Positions 22,001 to 36,240 of a stretch of DNA of 64,000 nucleotides are shown here, in pieces. This DNA comes from Atriophallophorus winterbourni (Eukaryota; Platyhelminthes; Trematoda; Plagiorchiida; Microphallidae): the NCBI GenBank assembly GCA_013407085.1, contig JACCGJ010010178.1, positions 52,570-116,569 of the forward strand. The letters are read 5' to 3'. A model generated the notes under the pieces. That model was not told where the DNA came from. It did not search any database and saw nothing but the letters and a program-made list of their open reading frames with translations. Each line of letters starts with the position of its first letter. The first letter of the stretch is position 1. The translations under genes and the position numbers were made by a program.

Positions 22001-22230
22001 AATCCTGGTATAATGGTTAACATGTGGGTCTCTCAATCCAGAAAAACAGTGTTTAATTCCCACAATTGCACAACGTGGGCAAAGGCTCTTATCCCTAGTT
22101 CGTTGCTATATTCAGGTATAAAATCGTTGTAAACAGAAGTCATAAAATTGATCATAACTAGATAGCATCCTGTCCGGTGGGTGAAATTCGCCTCACATAT
22201 ATCGATTCTTGTTATCTAAAACGGACATAT
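22000..22230 (+). pseudogene. tRNA-Glu-like sequence, probable head of a SINE
   Basis: TGGTATAATGG fits a Pol III A box (consensus TGGCNNAGTGG), and about 40 bases downstream GTTTAATTC fits a B box (GTTCRANTC). Between them 'gggtctctcaatcc' can form an anticodon arm with CTC. The flanks (tgccaat / attgca) pair only partly, and the anticodon and T stems are damaged. About 150 bases of unrelated sequence follow, as in a tRNA-derived SINE. The right boundary is a guess. Not a functional tRNA. Confidence 0.4.
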
Positions 22231-25200
22231 GCACAAGTGTGGTGAAACACAGCTGGTTAAATTAACGGAGTAGTCATCCTCAAAACGTCACCGTAGATAG
22301 AGAAACTCTAAGTATGTTCTGTGATAGTGAGCACTACTAGTAGTAAATAACGTTTGGTGTTTCGCCAAAAACCAATGGTATTTCTATAATAAAGCTAGGA
22401 TAAGATCAAATCAAGGATTTCGAGATTAACAGGAAAACGGATGAATTTCCCATTCCATTCGATCACCAGCAACGGGTTGAACGCATCCTTATCGTATATG
22501 CTCTAGTATGAGTTTAACTCCTGAATAAGCCTCAGTGGAAACTTTCATACGTGTAACCAACTAATTCTGGTTAATCACGATTGTAGTCAGCGACGGGGCG
22601 GATTTCCTGTTAAAACTGCCTCGTATATCTGATTATATAAGTTAATTGGTGTGGAATACCGATTATTCTGCATGGAGAGATGAAATACTCAGATAAAGTT
22701 AGATATGAATCTTTGTTCAAAATTGCTCGTGAGAAGATTTCGGTTCATATATTCTGTGGTAGCCAAAGAGTATCGAATGATCATGATTCAACCGTTATTA
22801 AAAGGTTTGGCTGATTTAACCCTCTGTCTACTGACGGTAACTCGAGTTTCCACCTCAAATTTCAGCCCATAGAAATTAAACAAGCAGTCGATTGCTCAGT
22901 AGCTCCCGTCGGTACCTTCAGTCACCATCGGAGTGCACTTTTCTGGCGGCGTCTGGCATGTGATCCTCGCAGGACTCTTTTTACAGCCAGTCAAGTGTCA
23001 ACATTGAAGCTGGTATGTCACGTATTTGTTACTCCTACTTTATAATGTGTTTATATGTACTTCCACTCATTTATTGCATTTCATATATTGCCAAATTGTT
23101 TATTATACAGTTGTTCTTGTTTATATACGACATGAATCCTTCGATTGAAATGATCCCCTTTATTGTCTACCCAGCTAGGCTTCTTGTGTTAATACACCTA
23201 ATGTTGAATCAACAAACGCATAAATTCCTCTTGGTTGGTGCCATCTGCCTTGTTTATTCATTATCATGTCGCTGAGGCCCATGGTACTTATCTCCGGTTT
23301 CATTAAAACAAAGCGGAAAACTAAACTGTCGCAATTATACTTCAGAATATTGTCCGTACTTATTTTACATTTGAGTATGCAGGGAAATAAGAGCGAAGCG
23401 TGTTTCACATGATTTGCAACCGCAACGGAGATCGAAATACGAAGGCCTCGAAAGACGAACGTGTTAATGACTATACCACACGGCCCTCGTTTGTCTTAAT
23501 GTTGTTATCTAACTTTGCGATGGACTGTGAAAACTTGACCCGGATAATTCAAGCACTAGGTAATTTTTCCATCAACATCTAGAGAATGCTAATTCGAACG
23601 ACGCTTTCAGTTACCGGTGGAACAGTCGACTGAGTCATTTCACAAACCGCCCGGATACATGCATCGAACAAGAATGACCTTATTCCATGATGGGTTTCGG
23701 GGTGGGTGGACATGTGAGTCTGCATGCCTGAGCACTCGTGAGATTGAGCAAATGCTTCACATCGGGTTGTGTTGTTCAAACAATTCCATGGGCAGTAAAT
23801 GTACACGTGCTGGCACCAGCGCACATGCAAACATCCACTCGTGCTGACCATCCTGCATGGATACCAGACACACTGGTTCCGGTGTGGAATGTACACATTG
23901 ACTCGGCAACTCGACGCGCCCAGCTGCCAAAGAAATCCTGTTCACTCCACTCGCGTCCAAAACACACTGGCCAGCGGCACATGTTCGTGTTAACCCTAGG
24001 TGTAAACTAGCAAGTAGGCAATTTTAAGTTACTCGCATAACTCATCAATCTTATCAATTTTTGACAAATTAGTAAACGTAGTGTGGGTGACAAAAAATTA
24101 AATAAAAAGTTCCCGCTTTTTTGATTAATTCGTAAGCTAGTCGAGGTTCTTCCGATCGAACCATGCATTTCACTATGAACACGTGAAATCATTCCGGAAT
24201 CTTTCAGACTATCTTCAACTAATCACATTCGGTTGAATATGATACGATTCCTGGCTTGAAGAAAAGTGTTTGATTTTCGTATGACAAATGGTCATTCATA
24301 CGTTTCGTGATTAATCCATGAATTGGAACCAAAATCAATCGGTGTTTCGAAGACATCTGAGCAATATCTTCATCTAGTATGCACACTAATTATAAACAGC
24401 ATACTGAGTGGATGAAGCACATGCTTTACCTTATCGTAGTAGATATTGCACCTGCCCGAGCTACGAGCTACAACAGATGAATGTTCTGCGAGTAGGCGAT
24501 GAGATATCCCCTATACCGCCTAATGCTGCGGAAATTGTAAATAAACCGCCATGGGTGCTAATAAGGCTATTATTACTTAGCATACTTACAGAGTATATTT
24601 TTGATATGCCTATATAATTAAATTAATATCTGACCAGATTATTTGGCTTACAAAAAGCAAACAGTATCATATTGTCACTGATCCAACACACCAACAATCA
24701 AGTGGCATATTTTGCCGTTATTCTCTCGCGTTCGTTAATTACTATTATCGATATCAACTGCATACACACACACACACACGAGACGTTCTGTATAGAATCA
24801 ACCTTGCTGCTCCGTTGACTGACTAATTTCTGCCAGCTAGAACTTGTGTGTCCTATCATCGGTGAACAACACCAATGCCATATTCGTGGACAAGATACTT
24901 GAGTCTGAGGGCATCGTGTAGCTTTTGAGGTCAGTGCAAAGGATAGTGCGTGACACACGCTGAGTTCATGTGCATTCAAACGATACCAGTGGATGAGTGT
25001 TTGCATAGCACCAGTGAACTTCGACTGGTCTCGTTGCTTCTGCAGCTAGTACGTGTGTTAATTTTTCAGGGTATCCAACTGGAACAGGTCACCAAACATG
25101 TTCTGACTGTATCTGGCCGCGACGGGTCAAGCTCTAGTAAAACTGAACACATGTTTGAGAATTCCTGTGTCAGGACGCAAAACCAACGAGAACAAATTGA

Positions 25201-28104
25201 AAATTTCAACGGTTCACCTTAAATATAGAAAAAAGTTTTTCACAATGTGGAAGTATGGGTGCAAACTGAGCTAGTCAAAAATTAAAAATAAAACAGACAA
25301 ATCTGGATTTGAACTAGTGATGATTACTCTGATCAACAGGAGCGTTTGTTGTGGCATACAATGACACCTTTCAACCTTTTGGAGGAAGTAAACATATCTG
25401 TTTCTGACAGAAATAACTGGAGTAAAAGAGCAATGTATTGTAGTGCTCACATCCTCATCCCTTACACACCACCGGTTTCAGGCTGTTTGCCATCGTCAGG
25501 TAGAGACAGTAAGATCAGGTTCAGTGAGCCTTGAGTAAAAGAGATTCAAACTTTGATTGAATTATTTGATAACATATCTATTGCTTTAGAGGATTTCAAA
25601 TGTAGATTAACTTTAGGGTTTGATACATAATTTGGTTAATGTTCGTGTGGATTGCTTTTCACTTAAATGGGCAATCTCGTAGATTTTCTTCGTGTGTGGT
25701 ATCAAATGAATGAATGTGAGACTGCATAACACTGAGTATAAAAAGTATCGTTGTGTGACTGGCACTACAAACAAATTAGATTCTAGTAGGAAATTATTAT
25801 CTTAAGTGAAAAAAGTTATCTTGTTTACAACCTAAGGGCCTCAATCAAATCTCGGACATTATTGAATCGAGCTTCAAGGGTCAATAACAATAACTAGCTC
25901 TTAGTTGACTGTAGTTCTGTTTCTTTGTTTGGCTCCCTAGGGCCCCAATTTGTTAAACTAAATGTTCCGATGGTTTCTTTTCTCACTGAAAGAGTGGACA
26001 CGCGGCATAAAATGTACGTGTTCGATGTTGCTTGAGAGGATGTAGAATATCGGGGTTCACATTTGAAAACCTGAGTTGGACAGGCATGGTCGCTGTGGTG
26101 AAGCGTACATGGAGTCAGACCTTTAATATGGTGGTCTAGGCGCGAAACTCGCTGCGGTTTCACATTTAGGGAATGTGCTCAACCCAGATCCCCACCAAAC
26201 CCAAGTGTAAAGGGGTATCCAGAATATTTGTGAAAATAGCTGCGACGGCTTGGAACCTTGTTCAGTAGGTGAAACAATATCACCTATACAGCTTAGTGTT
26301 AAGTACTCCAGAGACATGTACCGGTAATATGGACCGGTACGGTCTGATAGGAGTGAGGAATCAAATCATGTTTGGCGTTGGCAATATAATAAGTAATTGT
26401 AAAACAGACTTTGTTTTCGCACAAGAGGAACACAGAAATACCAGTCAGACCAGCTTAAATGACGTATGAACATGAGGAAATACATTTGGTTTATTTGCCT
26501 TAGTTTCCAATCAAAATTTCAACAAAATCACTCCCCAAATTTGTGAATTTGGATTCAACCGACTTTGCATTAAAGTCTTTAACTCACATTTACTTCAAGG
26601 ATATCATACAATGAACAGAAGGAAATCAATATAGGCACTCATTTGACAAAGAGTTTAAGGCCACAATCGAATTTGCAAATGGGGATGACAATCTGATCAT
26701 TATCGGCTTACCCTATTCACTTGTTAGCATTTCATCGGGCTGCCTCTAGAAGCCAAATCTTCTTTACTATTGGTAGATAACCATGTTCTCTCAAAATTGA
26801 AAGCGATTCATTGTCCTGATGATCTTGAAGATAGATCTATTCGCCGGTGTTCTGCTTTGTTTTCGCTTTCGCGCTCAACCCAACTGGAATTAGTATACCA
26901 CTCTTCCAAAAGATTCATAGATCATACCCAATTAGGATAGGCATCAATTGTAGGTGTTAAATCGCACAAGGCGGATACAACGGTGTAAACAAAAGTGCGA
27001 TCAGGGACAGAAAATTTGAGGTTTGTGTTCGTGCAATTAGCATTTAATTTAAGCAAGAAATTTGGTATATTTGATGAGCATACGTGGGCTGAATGTTGTT
27101 GATTGATGTGATGGAAATTCTACACGAACAGCAAAATGTCAATGTGTTCTTACGATATTTAGGAAACAAATTACGAAAGCGATAGAATGATAGAATGATA
27201 CATACAAAAACGTAATGTGCTTGTATGAAAGGAAGCAAGTTGTCAATGTTAACTTCTCATTGATAAAAACTTTTTGCAAGGTTTAGAAATGAACTATGTA
27301 ATTGATTATTCCTTCGGTGGACTCGGTGAAACCTTGAATGGACACATGAAACGGTCTATTAAAATGTTTGTGCGGTTGCCGGCTGTCTTTGATAATCGTG
27401 ATGGTGTTGGTGTCCGTAGTGATGATAACCAAGTCACTACTGCGATTGCTGCGGTTAAGAACGAACATTGCTAGAACCTGATTAAGCCAATCGGCAACAG
27501 CGTAAGAAAATATTCGGTTTAAGCCCGATCAGCGTCGTGTACTTAGAGTGTAGAATCTGGTAGTATTCTTCAGGTAGTAAGCGATATCTAACTTCAATTG
27601 AAATGGATTCTCTTCATGTAAATTTCATTTCATCGGATCAGTACTTGGATGCAAAATGCTTCTATTTGGGTTCGTTTTATTCCTGTGAAATCACTAATAA
27701 TGCTATCTGCTGCTTGCTCGATATTTTGCGATAGTCAAACGATTCTATCATTCGCATGATTGCGATAAGCCAAACTCGGTCGACGAACACGAATTGTTGC
27801 ACAAATGTTGACCTGGTCGTTACGTGTTTCGAAAGCCAGTTTTGGCAAGCAACCCAAACAAAGCTGGCGTTTCAGGCCGCTTTACAAGCTGTATGACACG
27901 TAGTTGAACTTTGGTTGGAAGTTGACCGGCGAGTTAACAGCAAATGTAACAGGGGACTATGATGATATGCAGATTTTAGAACTCAACGTTACATGTTCGA
28001 TTGCTTTCGTTATAATAGCTGGTAAGAGCGGATTGTATTACAAAGTAAGAGAGTAGTAATATATAATGTTGCTCACAACCATTTTGAAGTCTTCACGGCG
28101 GTGT
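22231..28104. other. Intergenic, no supported gene
   Basis: No coding or RNA gene recognised. It contains an AC microsatellite at 24.76 kb and a locally GC-richer patch at about 23.6-24.0 kb whose several overlapping short frames have no recognisable content. Confidence 0.5.
24763..24779. repeat. AC microsatellite
   Basis: Run of AC dinucleotides in intergenic sequence. Confidence 0.8.
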
Positions 28105-28760
28105 TCTGTGGTTTACAAAAAGTCCTGCCAAACCTTAGCACGGCTCAGAATGATCTTCGGTAGTTTCACAAAGCAGGTAGTCTCACAGGTAATTAACACC
28201 TATATCCGGCCAACACTGGAGTATGCTGTTCAAGCATGATCCCCGTGGATACAAGAGAACATGGCTTGCTGCAACCCGTATACCACGTGCTACATAACTG
28301 GTGACCGGACTATACAAGCGAGGAGAGGATTGCAACTCTGAACCTCTTTGACTTTTAGTACCGTCGTCTCCGGGGTGACTTGATCTTGCTGTTCAACACT
28401 CTGCACAAAGTTGATCACCCATCTATTTCATCGGCAAGAAGCTCGTGGTAGCAGATCTCATGTCGACAATTATTCAGCACTCTAGATCGAATTTTCGAAG
28501 GTTCTTATTTTCTGTCCAAGTTTGTTTTATATGGAACTCTCAGTCCCCACACTTGTGTATTAAGCCTGAACATGTTCAAGGCTGAAGTTGACAAATCCAA
28601 CCTCTCACCTTTGCAAATAAGCTGACTTTCCGTATTGACATAACATCTTTGTTGTTTTTATGCATCCCCTATATTTTTAATCTATGGTTACTGTGACGTA
28701 TTTGCTTTTTGGACCATTGAAATTTTGAATTACTTTGAATTTTTGTCGATCGAATCACAC
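28105..28760 (+). mobile_element. CR1-like non-LTR retrotransposon, 3' fragment
   Basis: The + strand reads RMIFGSFTKQVVSQVINTYI then RPTLEYAVQA, and later YRRLRGDLILLFNTL with shifts. These are the post-RT motifs seen in the copy at 56.1-56.3 kb (RIFGKFSKQTILPIINTNIR, GDLILVYNIL). It ends with the same tail, 'tgctttttggaccattgaaa'. Stops and frameshifts make it a relic. Confidence 0.7.
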
Positions 28761-31700
28761 AATGATCCTGTATCATCCGATCAAACATAGGAGATTATCA
28801 GCTGGACAAATTGTATTAGATACGCACCAACATCAAAGTTATTTGCGAGAAATTAGCGCATAACAAGCGTATCGTTAGACTGATCAACAATGAAGGAGAA
28901 TATTTCTAGCTCAAAGTGGCGAAGGTTGTTTGTGTTGTCTTCGCTGGGTTTGCGTAATTTTTATTAGACTGTTAAACTGTGTGAATCCTGGGCATATGTA
29001 ATGATTCCAGTTTTGAAATCAACAACAAAATGTATGCAATACAGACGTCGGGCAGGATGAATATTAGACAGTTAATATTAGTTCTATTAAGCAGTTAGTA
29101 TTAACATTGAATAGCAGGGAGGGTACAAAGCGTTGCATGGTCAGCTAGTATGATTTGAAATACTGCTAGAGTTCAAAACGCGACGGTACGTGATCTGTGA
29201 ACAAATTACTGACTAAATACTGCATAATTTTAAACTAGATGTAAATTAACTATAAATTTCGCCCACGCACGCTAGTTGTCCCCAATTCCTGCCTAAACTG
29301 TAGAAGATATTTGAATTCATTTCGTGTCTGTTTTCCCCGTGAACTTCACCTTCGTACATTACGGAAGCAATTTGGTTGCATGGATTTAAGACTAAATTTT
29401 AAGAGGTCTTGTCAAACGACTTCATTCCCGAACCGTTATGCACAGTATCATATGCTTAGCGTACAATTTTCCATTTACATTTCAATTATCACTATTCAAT
29501 GTTTGTTTTTAAACTTATTGCATTTTTAACATTACTCACCGTGAATCACATTTACCATACGTAGCATAATTAACAATTGATTATTATCTAGCAAGCTTGT
29601 TGACCAGCCTAATAAGTCAATTACTTTCCCTTACTCGCAGAGAGACATTCCTTTGCTCAAATTATCCGTATTCGAATCCAGACTTAAACAAATTTCCGCG
29701 CCAGTAGAAACGTAACATACAAACATACCTAGTTCAGCACAATAAACAGGGAACATATCCCTTATCGGTGTCATTGGGCTTTTCCTTTCATCTGAAGCAA
29801 CTCGGTGCGGTTGATGTTTATTCAAAATGTTCTGTTCGATGTTATCATTTGACCAGCAGTACTACACAAACATGTCTTACATCCCCTACACGGAAAACAA
29901 ACCTATTTGCTGCCCACCAGCAAATGAGTAACACGGCGTTGTGTAGACACACCTGATAGAACTCAGAGCAAATGAGAGAAATGCAATGAAGTTGAGGTGT
30001 ATTCGTTGTAATTCTGGTGTAAGTGAAAGGTTGATTTATATCTAATTTCATTATGCACACAGCATGCAACAACCTTGTTTCACGTTTTAGCAATGAAATA
30101 TGTAAGCAATCGAGCGTGCTGACATCAAAGAAAATATTGAGTTTACCTTTCTTTAACGAAATGGGTATAAGGTCGATCAGCTGCCTTCGCGAATGTCGGC
30201 TTCTTATATAGATCAACGATTGAATCTGAAGTAAAAAACGGTTAATCTGAAGAATGAATGGTCTAAAACAGTAAAATAATGTTCGATCTGGGAATGACGA
30301 TATAATCATAAAATCGAATGATAAACGCGAGTGATTTGTTGAGATAAACGCTTTCATGTTTGCAGGAACTTCGAAATTCGTTAACAGATACTACCAAGCA
30401 TACATTCTACTGAAGCTATATTTGAAAACGATTGTTTTGGAATGAATTTGTGGCATTGTCCCATTCTCTGTCTATATAAAAATCGTTCAGGTATGAATCA
30501 TCTTACCAACATTTTCATGACATGAAACCTATGATCCCAGGTGAAAATCCATCTGGTTACTCCTCCTCTCATGCATAGGCTCGGCTCATTTGCAATGCAA
30601 AGATATTCGAGACATGACACTTCCCCTTTGGCTCAGAATCATCGGTACCAAGCTAGCCCACGTCGTTGCCAGGTGCACGTCAACGCGATTGCCTCTTTTA
30701 CACATGTTCCCTTGAAATCTATCTCCTCTTCGTAGGTACCTGCACCAATGTCTGAAATTTCCTACCCCGGTCGAATCGAATGTGCCTGTTTAGATGTGAT
30801 TTGATGTTTTGGTGTACATGACGCGTGGAAGCTCAAATTAGTCATTTCCGTTTCGCGTGTGCAGGTTAGCGTCTACCGAACCACGTGTCAACCACAGTTG
30901 GCCAACTTTGTTTCTGACCCACAGGCTGTGGCGACCGCTCGCGTGGTTTTGTCCACCCAAGAGCAATTATTTATTGTCCACCCTTGAATTCACCGTTATC
31001 AAGCAAGTATCAACATGTCATCAAGCGTGCCTACATACCCGCATTGTCTGTAGGTCGGAGGACAATGCTCGTCCGCATGTGCCCTTACTCTCGTGTTACC
31101 ACGGGGATTGATGAGAGAATAAGTTGTCACGGCGTGGTGACGTTCGGACAAGTTTAATCGAGACAACTATTAGGCACGGTTAATGCAAGAATCCGAGATT
31201 GATAAAAGTGGTCAGCAATTGATTGGAATATGTTGGGACCGATTGTGTAGTTATCATGCAAGGAAATTTTTGTGCAATCCGTTAGGGTGGTCAAATTTGT
31301 TCAGTTCTGCTTCGTTATTATGTTGAAAAATACCGTGGTCGCAATATCAGCCGAAAAGTCAGCGCAGGCTTGAGGCAATTTCGACAGCATGTATTGAATT
31401 CCTCGAGAGAACACGAGCTCTTTTACTTCAAGTTCTCTGACATTGTGTATTTGAATTAGGTGATTTGATAGCAAAAGATGATAGTAACATGCAATCAGGG
31501 CGTATATGTTGAGTAGATATCTTGTTGCGCTTTATTAAGATGTACTGATACAGGGGTAAAGTTCCACTCATCGGCGCTATACTGACGGAATTATTTTTCG
31601 TCTATTGTAGGCGCCTATGTTATATCTGAATATGCTGAGGAACTACGGTTAAGTACAATTTTACCGTTGTGGAAAAGTGTTTGAGCCTCATCCATTTTCT

Positions 31701-34380
31701 CGCTGTGTCACCACTGTTTACTTATTAAAATTTCACATAGTTTTCTTACCGTATCAAGCGTTCATCGCGCAGGATAATTAAAATCTCGACTGCTTTTCGG
31801 CAATGTGGGACGTCGAATTGCTTTTGATTACCGTAACTCTTGAAACCACAATTATAGAGCAATTGCGATAGCATATTAGAGATCAGGATGGCAATGCATC
31901 TATATTCGATTCCATTAGGTGTGACATTATTAATCATGCAACGATCGCACCCAACTCAAACGCGACAGCAATGTCTGAGACGACAACAAATCAGTCCGTC
32001 TGAATGACTCTCATGGCATGGCATGGCATGGCATGGATACGATGATACGCCGAAGTGTCATGTGATTAACTCACGAAATACCCCTTGTCTATTCAGATCC
32101 ACCACGAATGATGCAGTGAGACAGAGAGATATCGCAACAGAATAAGAGAAGATTGAGACGAAGCAAATTCCACGCACACAGGGTTGCTCAGGTTGCCAAT
32201 CGTTCTTGTGTACCAGTCACTGTGTGGCTGGAAAATAGGCTTTAATGTCTGATGAGAGTGCTGTCGTGTTCGGGCTAGCAGTGTGTTCTGTGCTCTAATG
32301 TGACAAATGAATACTATCTGAAAGCGATCGAAAGCAGTCTAGTGTGGGGATAATTAATCTCAGAGAAATTGAATTCACAGTTATAAGCAAATAAAATGCA
32401 GTATCCATTAAAGGAAAGGACATATTTGAGCCCTTGACTAATGTAACTTTAACGTTGATCGCTGTTCTAGCCTGATTAAATCAATGTTGTTACCAAATTC
32501 ACAATAAATCAGCAACCCAGTGAATTTACGGGAAATATAACAGTACACCCTATGCCCGAAATCCTAGGCAGTTTTATTTCTATCGATGCAAAGCCAAATC
32601 CCACTTCCAAACTAGCGTAAACGTGAGATCGAACAACACCCATCGCAACCTACGTTTGGCACGGATCCAAAATGAACTTGTTTAATTGTGTCTGTCCAAA
32701 CCTGGGGACACGTTTTGACAAGCGTGTTGTTGTTTGCACCCCTGGGTTCTTTTTTGCTCCATGAATGGTCAACAATTATCCCACACGTGCAAACATAGCA
32801 TGTCACCATGACAGCAGCGCGAGTTTACTTGCCTGTTGCCTCAGTGGATCGAAGGTTGTGCGCACTTAACCTTGACTCAACGCTACGTAGCGGGTGGAAC
32901 GATATTTTCCAAGGATTGCTCATTTTAGATTATTTTGACAGCAGCTGAACCATCGAAAATAAATTCAAACACCATGGGCTGCGTTTGTCATTTGTAAACT
33001 AAAGTCCGTTGAACTACAAGGAAAGAAACGGGTGAGGAAAATAAAGTGGCTGTAAATCTTTAACGAAAATTTCCTATTTATTTTTATAACGTAAATATCA
33101 TTTCGAGTGACGAGCGGCTTTGAAAACGATAGAATGTATCCATGTTTTAAACAATTTTCGCTACCAGATCGTAAGTAAGCATCGAGCCAGCGGCTTCGAT
33201 AACATACTGTGCTTCATATCACAAGCTGGACAGAGTGAGAGTATGCCACAATTTCTATCCATGTTGTTGCAGTTAGTATCCATTACAAACCTATGAATAT
33301 AAAGGAAGTAGGCCTAAACCCATTTTAGGCGATCTTCCTTAGTTTTGCCCCTTTTTCTTACAGTAAAAGCAAGATAACAATTTCATAAAAGAAATAAGAA
33401 TAGAGAACAGAAGCAGCACATGGCCGTCAAAGACTAAATGAGAAGCATAACGAAATTTGCGCTGATGTGAGCTTTACTTTGCGAATTTGAAACTCGTTTT
33501 CAGCTGTCTAAAACGGAAAGACCCGGAGAGGACACATTATGTACTGTGGCTGAACTCAGAACTCAAGCAGTGTATCTTAATCCTTTTATTAATGATCGTC
33601 TCCCGACTCGGTTCTCTGTCCAACAGTCCAATTGTAATAATAATTGAATCCCATGCTGAATGACAGGTCATTCATTATGTGAATGCCAATGGATTAGAGA
33701 CAAAAAAACACTGAATGAACTCTCGCAATGCGTTTTCTTTTCTCTATTATATATACTTCATTAATACAATTCACTTATCTTCGGTTAAGGAGTCACATTT
33801 TAATGAGTTAGTCGTCGTTTATTACATTGTGTACATTACTCTTTACCACCGGATAGCAAATATTAATCTGGACAGGAAAAGGCATTTTAGTGGCGGAGTC
33901 GCGTCACACATCGAAATCAACATTATTCAAACAAGTGCAATAAATAGTAGATGTGAAATACATGTATCGTGTTACTCACAGTTTATTCATGATTTCAAAT
34001 CCGGTGTATTGCTCAATTATAATATAAGATAGATTTTAACTTATCGAATGCTCAAGCCCAGGTAATCTGTTGGGAGTTAACGACATCAAATCCAAATATT
34101 AATGTATGCCATTACTCATCAAGTCCTGTGACATATAATTCGCTGTCTCTTTGCCTTGATATACAATCAACGGTATTCGCAAAGAGGTCTGTATGTTAAA
34201 TTTATTCGATGGAGTAAGAGCGAAATTCCAAACAAACTATGAAAAATCCTCAAATACAAGCATAATTTTTGGCGTTACTAAGCTTGCATGCATTTCCGTG
34301 AAGTCTATGTATAGTTGTATGATAACTGCAATATATGGCTAATCTCGCGGCTTGCATAACAACAAATTGCTTCAGCAAAT
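28761..34380. other. Intergenic, no supported gene
   Basis: Nothing conserved recognised on either strand. It contains a pentanucleotide repeat at 32.0 kb and GC-richer patches near 30.5-31.1 and 32.6-32.95 kb. Confidence 0.5.
32012..32036. repeat. CATGG pentanucleotide repeat
   Basis: Five perfect tandem CATGG units. Confidence 0.9.
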
Positions 34381-34384
34381 CTAT

Positions 34385-34870
34385 CGTCAGATTGCCAAGC
34401 TAGTTCGGACCGTATCCAGGGTAGCTGAGAGCAGCTTGCTGTTGTTGACCATGTTCGGTCGATGTCGACCATCATAGGCGCATGATTGTTTCATGCTCCG
34501 CAGCTGTTCAAATGGCTAAACATTCAGATTCACGAGGAACAATCTCTTCCGCAGCGCTCACAGCAATAAGCAGTACTCGGACAATCGACAGCAATTGCAC
34601 GCTGACACTGTGATCTACATTCAACAGTCAAGATCATTATCTCTAGCTTGAAGATCATGATTTTTACAATGTTCTCAATGTGAGTGGTCAACAGCAAGCC
34701 ACTTTAGGTAATGTGAAGAGCATTCATATCTCGTTTGTAAACTTCTTTGTACTGTTAGTGCGGTCTACCCAATGAGCGACTTCCTGATTCCAACTCACCA
34801 TAGAGTAGATCTGTTGAAATCGACAACTTAGGAATACCCGCATTTCAAATTTCCATTGATTGTGTCTATA
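34385..34870 (-). mobile_element. 3' end of a non-LTR retrotransposon, antisense
   Basis: The reverse strand has, in order, a 'GELESGSRSLIG' type stretch, then the C-terminal cysteine motif CERCGRDCSS...HLNSC interrupted by stops. The same order is found at 40.8, 47.5 and 52.1 kb. Heavily decayed. Confidence 0.6.
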
Positions 34871-36164
34871 CCTAATCATGGTAAAGGCTTCAGGGTTCAA
34901 CATCGAGTAAAAATCAGGAGCCTGATTGCCATTAGGAAGTTCAAATTGTTCTCAAATGCATGCGTGCCTGGCATTATATCCAATAGTATTGAGTAGCAAT
35001 TTATTAGTTGTAAGACTACTTGTCCATAGTCTGCTTTCTCATTGTTAATAACAGCCCATGCATTGGGCTTTGATCCTAGTTGTTTCAGCTACAGGCATCA
35101 CTTCAAGTTTGACCTTAACCATCCGTCAAACGGCGGGCCACATCTTCTGAAAAAGAAAGGTGTTCTTGCACATTCTACACCACATTCATGTCCATAAGCC
35201 AAATGAACTCACAACTCACACACATTTACATGATGTCGTTTTCGAATTAACCGAAAATTAGTTCATTCTCTTTTCAAATCACCCGGGATGTTCTGCGCCA
35301 ACCCTAGATATTGGGCTCAGTTAACTAGCATACCAGTTTGAACAGGTGATACTTCATCATCACCCTACTTGTCTACACTCATGGGACCGTCAAAATGTTC
35401 ACATGTTTTAAAAAAACATGGTTGCAATCATAGCATGGGACAACACTGGTCATTTGTGCAGCAGTTTGTCGCTCTCTTGACGCCCTACGCGATGATGCGC
35501 GGGTCCACTTTGGCGGGAACAACGTCACGTGATCGCTGGGCTAGATCGGAAGCGCATTTGGCATACTTTGACAGTCGTGGCACGGGTTCGGTGAAAACAA
35601 CTTGTGTGAATTCTGATAAATGCAAGGAAATGTGTGATTACTTTGGCAGTTGATGCATAGCAAATTACAAATTCATTTGCGTTGAAAAGTTTACATCTAA
35701 CGTGTAATTTTGTTATCAAGTTTCAGGATCTTATAAGGAATATTGCATATAACTGTTACCGCACGCTTGTTATGACGCATCAGGGCTGTTAGGAAATTGA
35801 ATGAAGCACAAAGTTATACTTGAATGCAACTGTCGCATAGGGTTCGTACAACAAACCACGATGTTCAAACACAGAATCACAGCGTTTCCTGGTCAAGCGC
35901 TCAAGGCACCTATGGATGATCAAAGTGATGTGTTGGTTCGGGGGATGTGAGCTACACCACTTTGAATGGAGCGCGTTATCACCATGTGCAGCACTGCAGT
36001 TCTGCATCAGACGTGTTATACTGTTGACATGTTGTTTGTAGTTAGTCAGAACCGAAAGTGTGAATATCAAATCAAACGTCTCACACGAACGACAGCGGTT
36101 TGACAGTACATTCCTAATATAAACCATCCTCATTCACCGCAATATGAAAACGAATTGTAAGTTC
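34871..36164. other. Intergenic, no supported gene
   Basis: A 94-codon open frame at 35369-35653 and a 114-codon one on the reverse strand at 35789-36133 show no recognisable domains. Confidence 0.45.
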
Positions 36165-36240
36165 CGATCGCTTGTGATGTACATCGGTGGTCGACATCGA
36201 CCGTGGGCCAACAATGTCTCAAGCACTAATCCAAGTGAAG
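36165..36240 (+). mobile_element. Short non-LTR 3'-end relic
   Basis: 'gatgtacatcggtggtcgac' and 'gggccaacaa' match the segment after the cysteine motif in the + strand copy at about 47.87-47.92 kb (gatatacatctgtggttggc, ggccaacaa). Confidence 0.4.

Noticed and set aside
25270..25350. B-box-like GTTCAAATCC on the reverse strand
   Set aside because: No A box or cloverleaf could be built around it, so not called a tRNA or SINE.
29845..30357. 170-codon reverse-strand ORF starting with ATG
   Set aside because: No domain, no splice context or promoter, and composition matches the surrounding AT-rich DNA; treated as chance.
31980..32040. Tandem CATGG units as a CRISPR-like or satellite array
   Set aside because: Only five short perfect units without spacers; a simple microsatellite in a eukaryotic genome.
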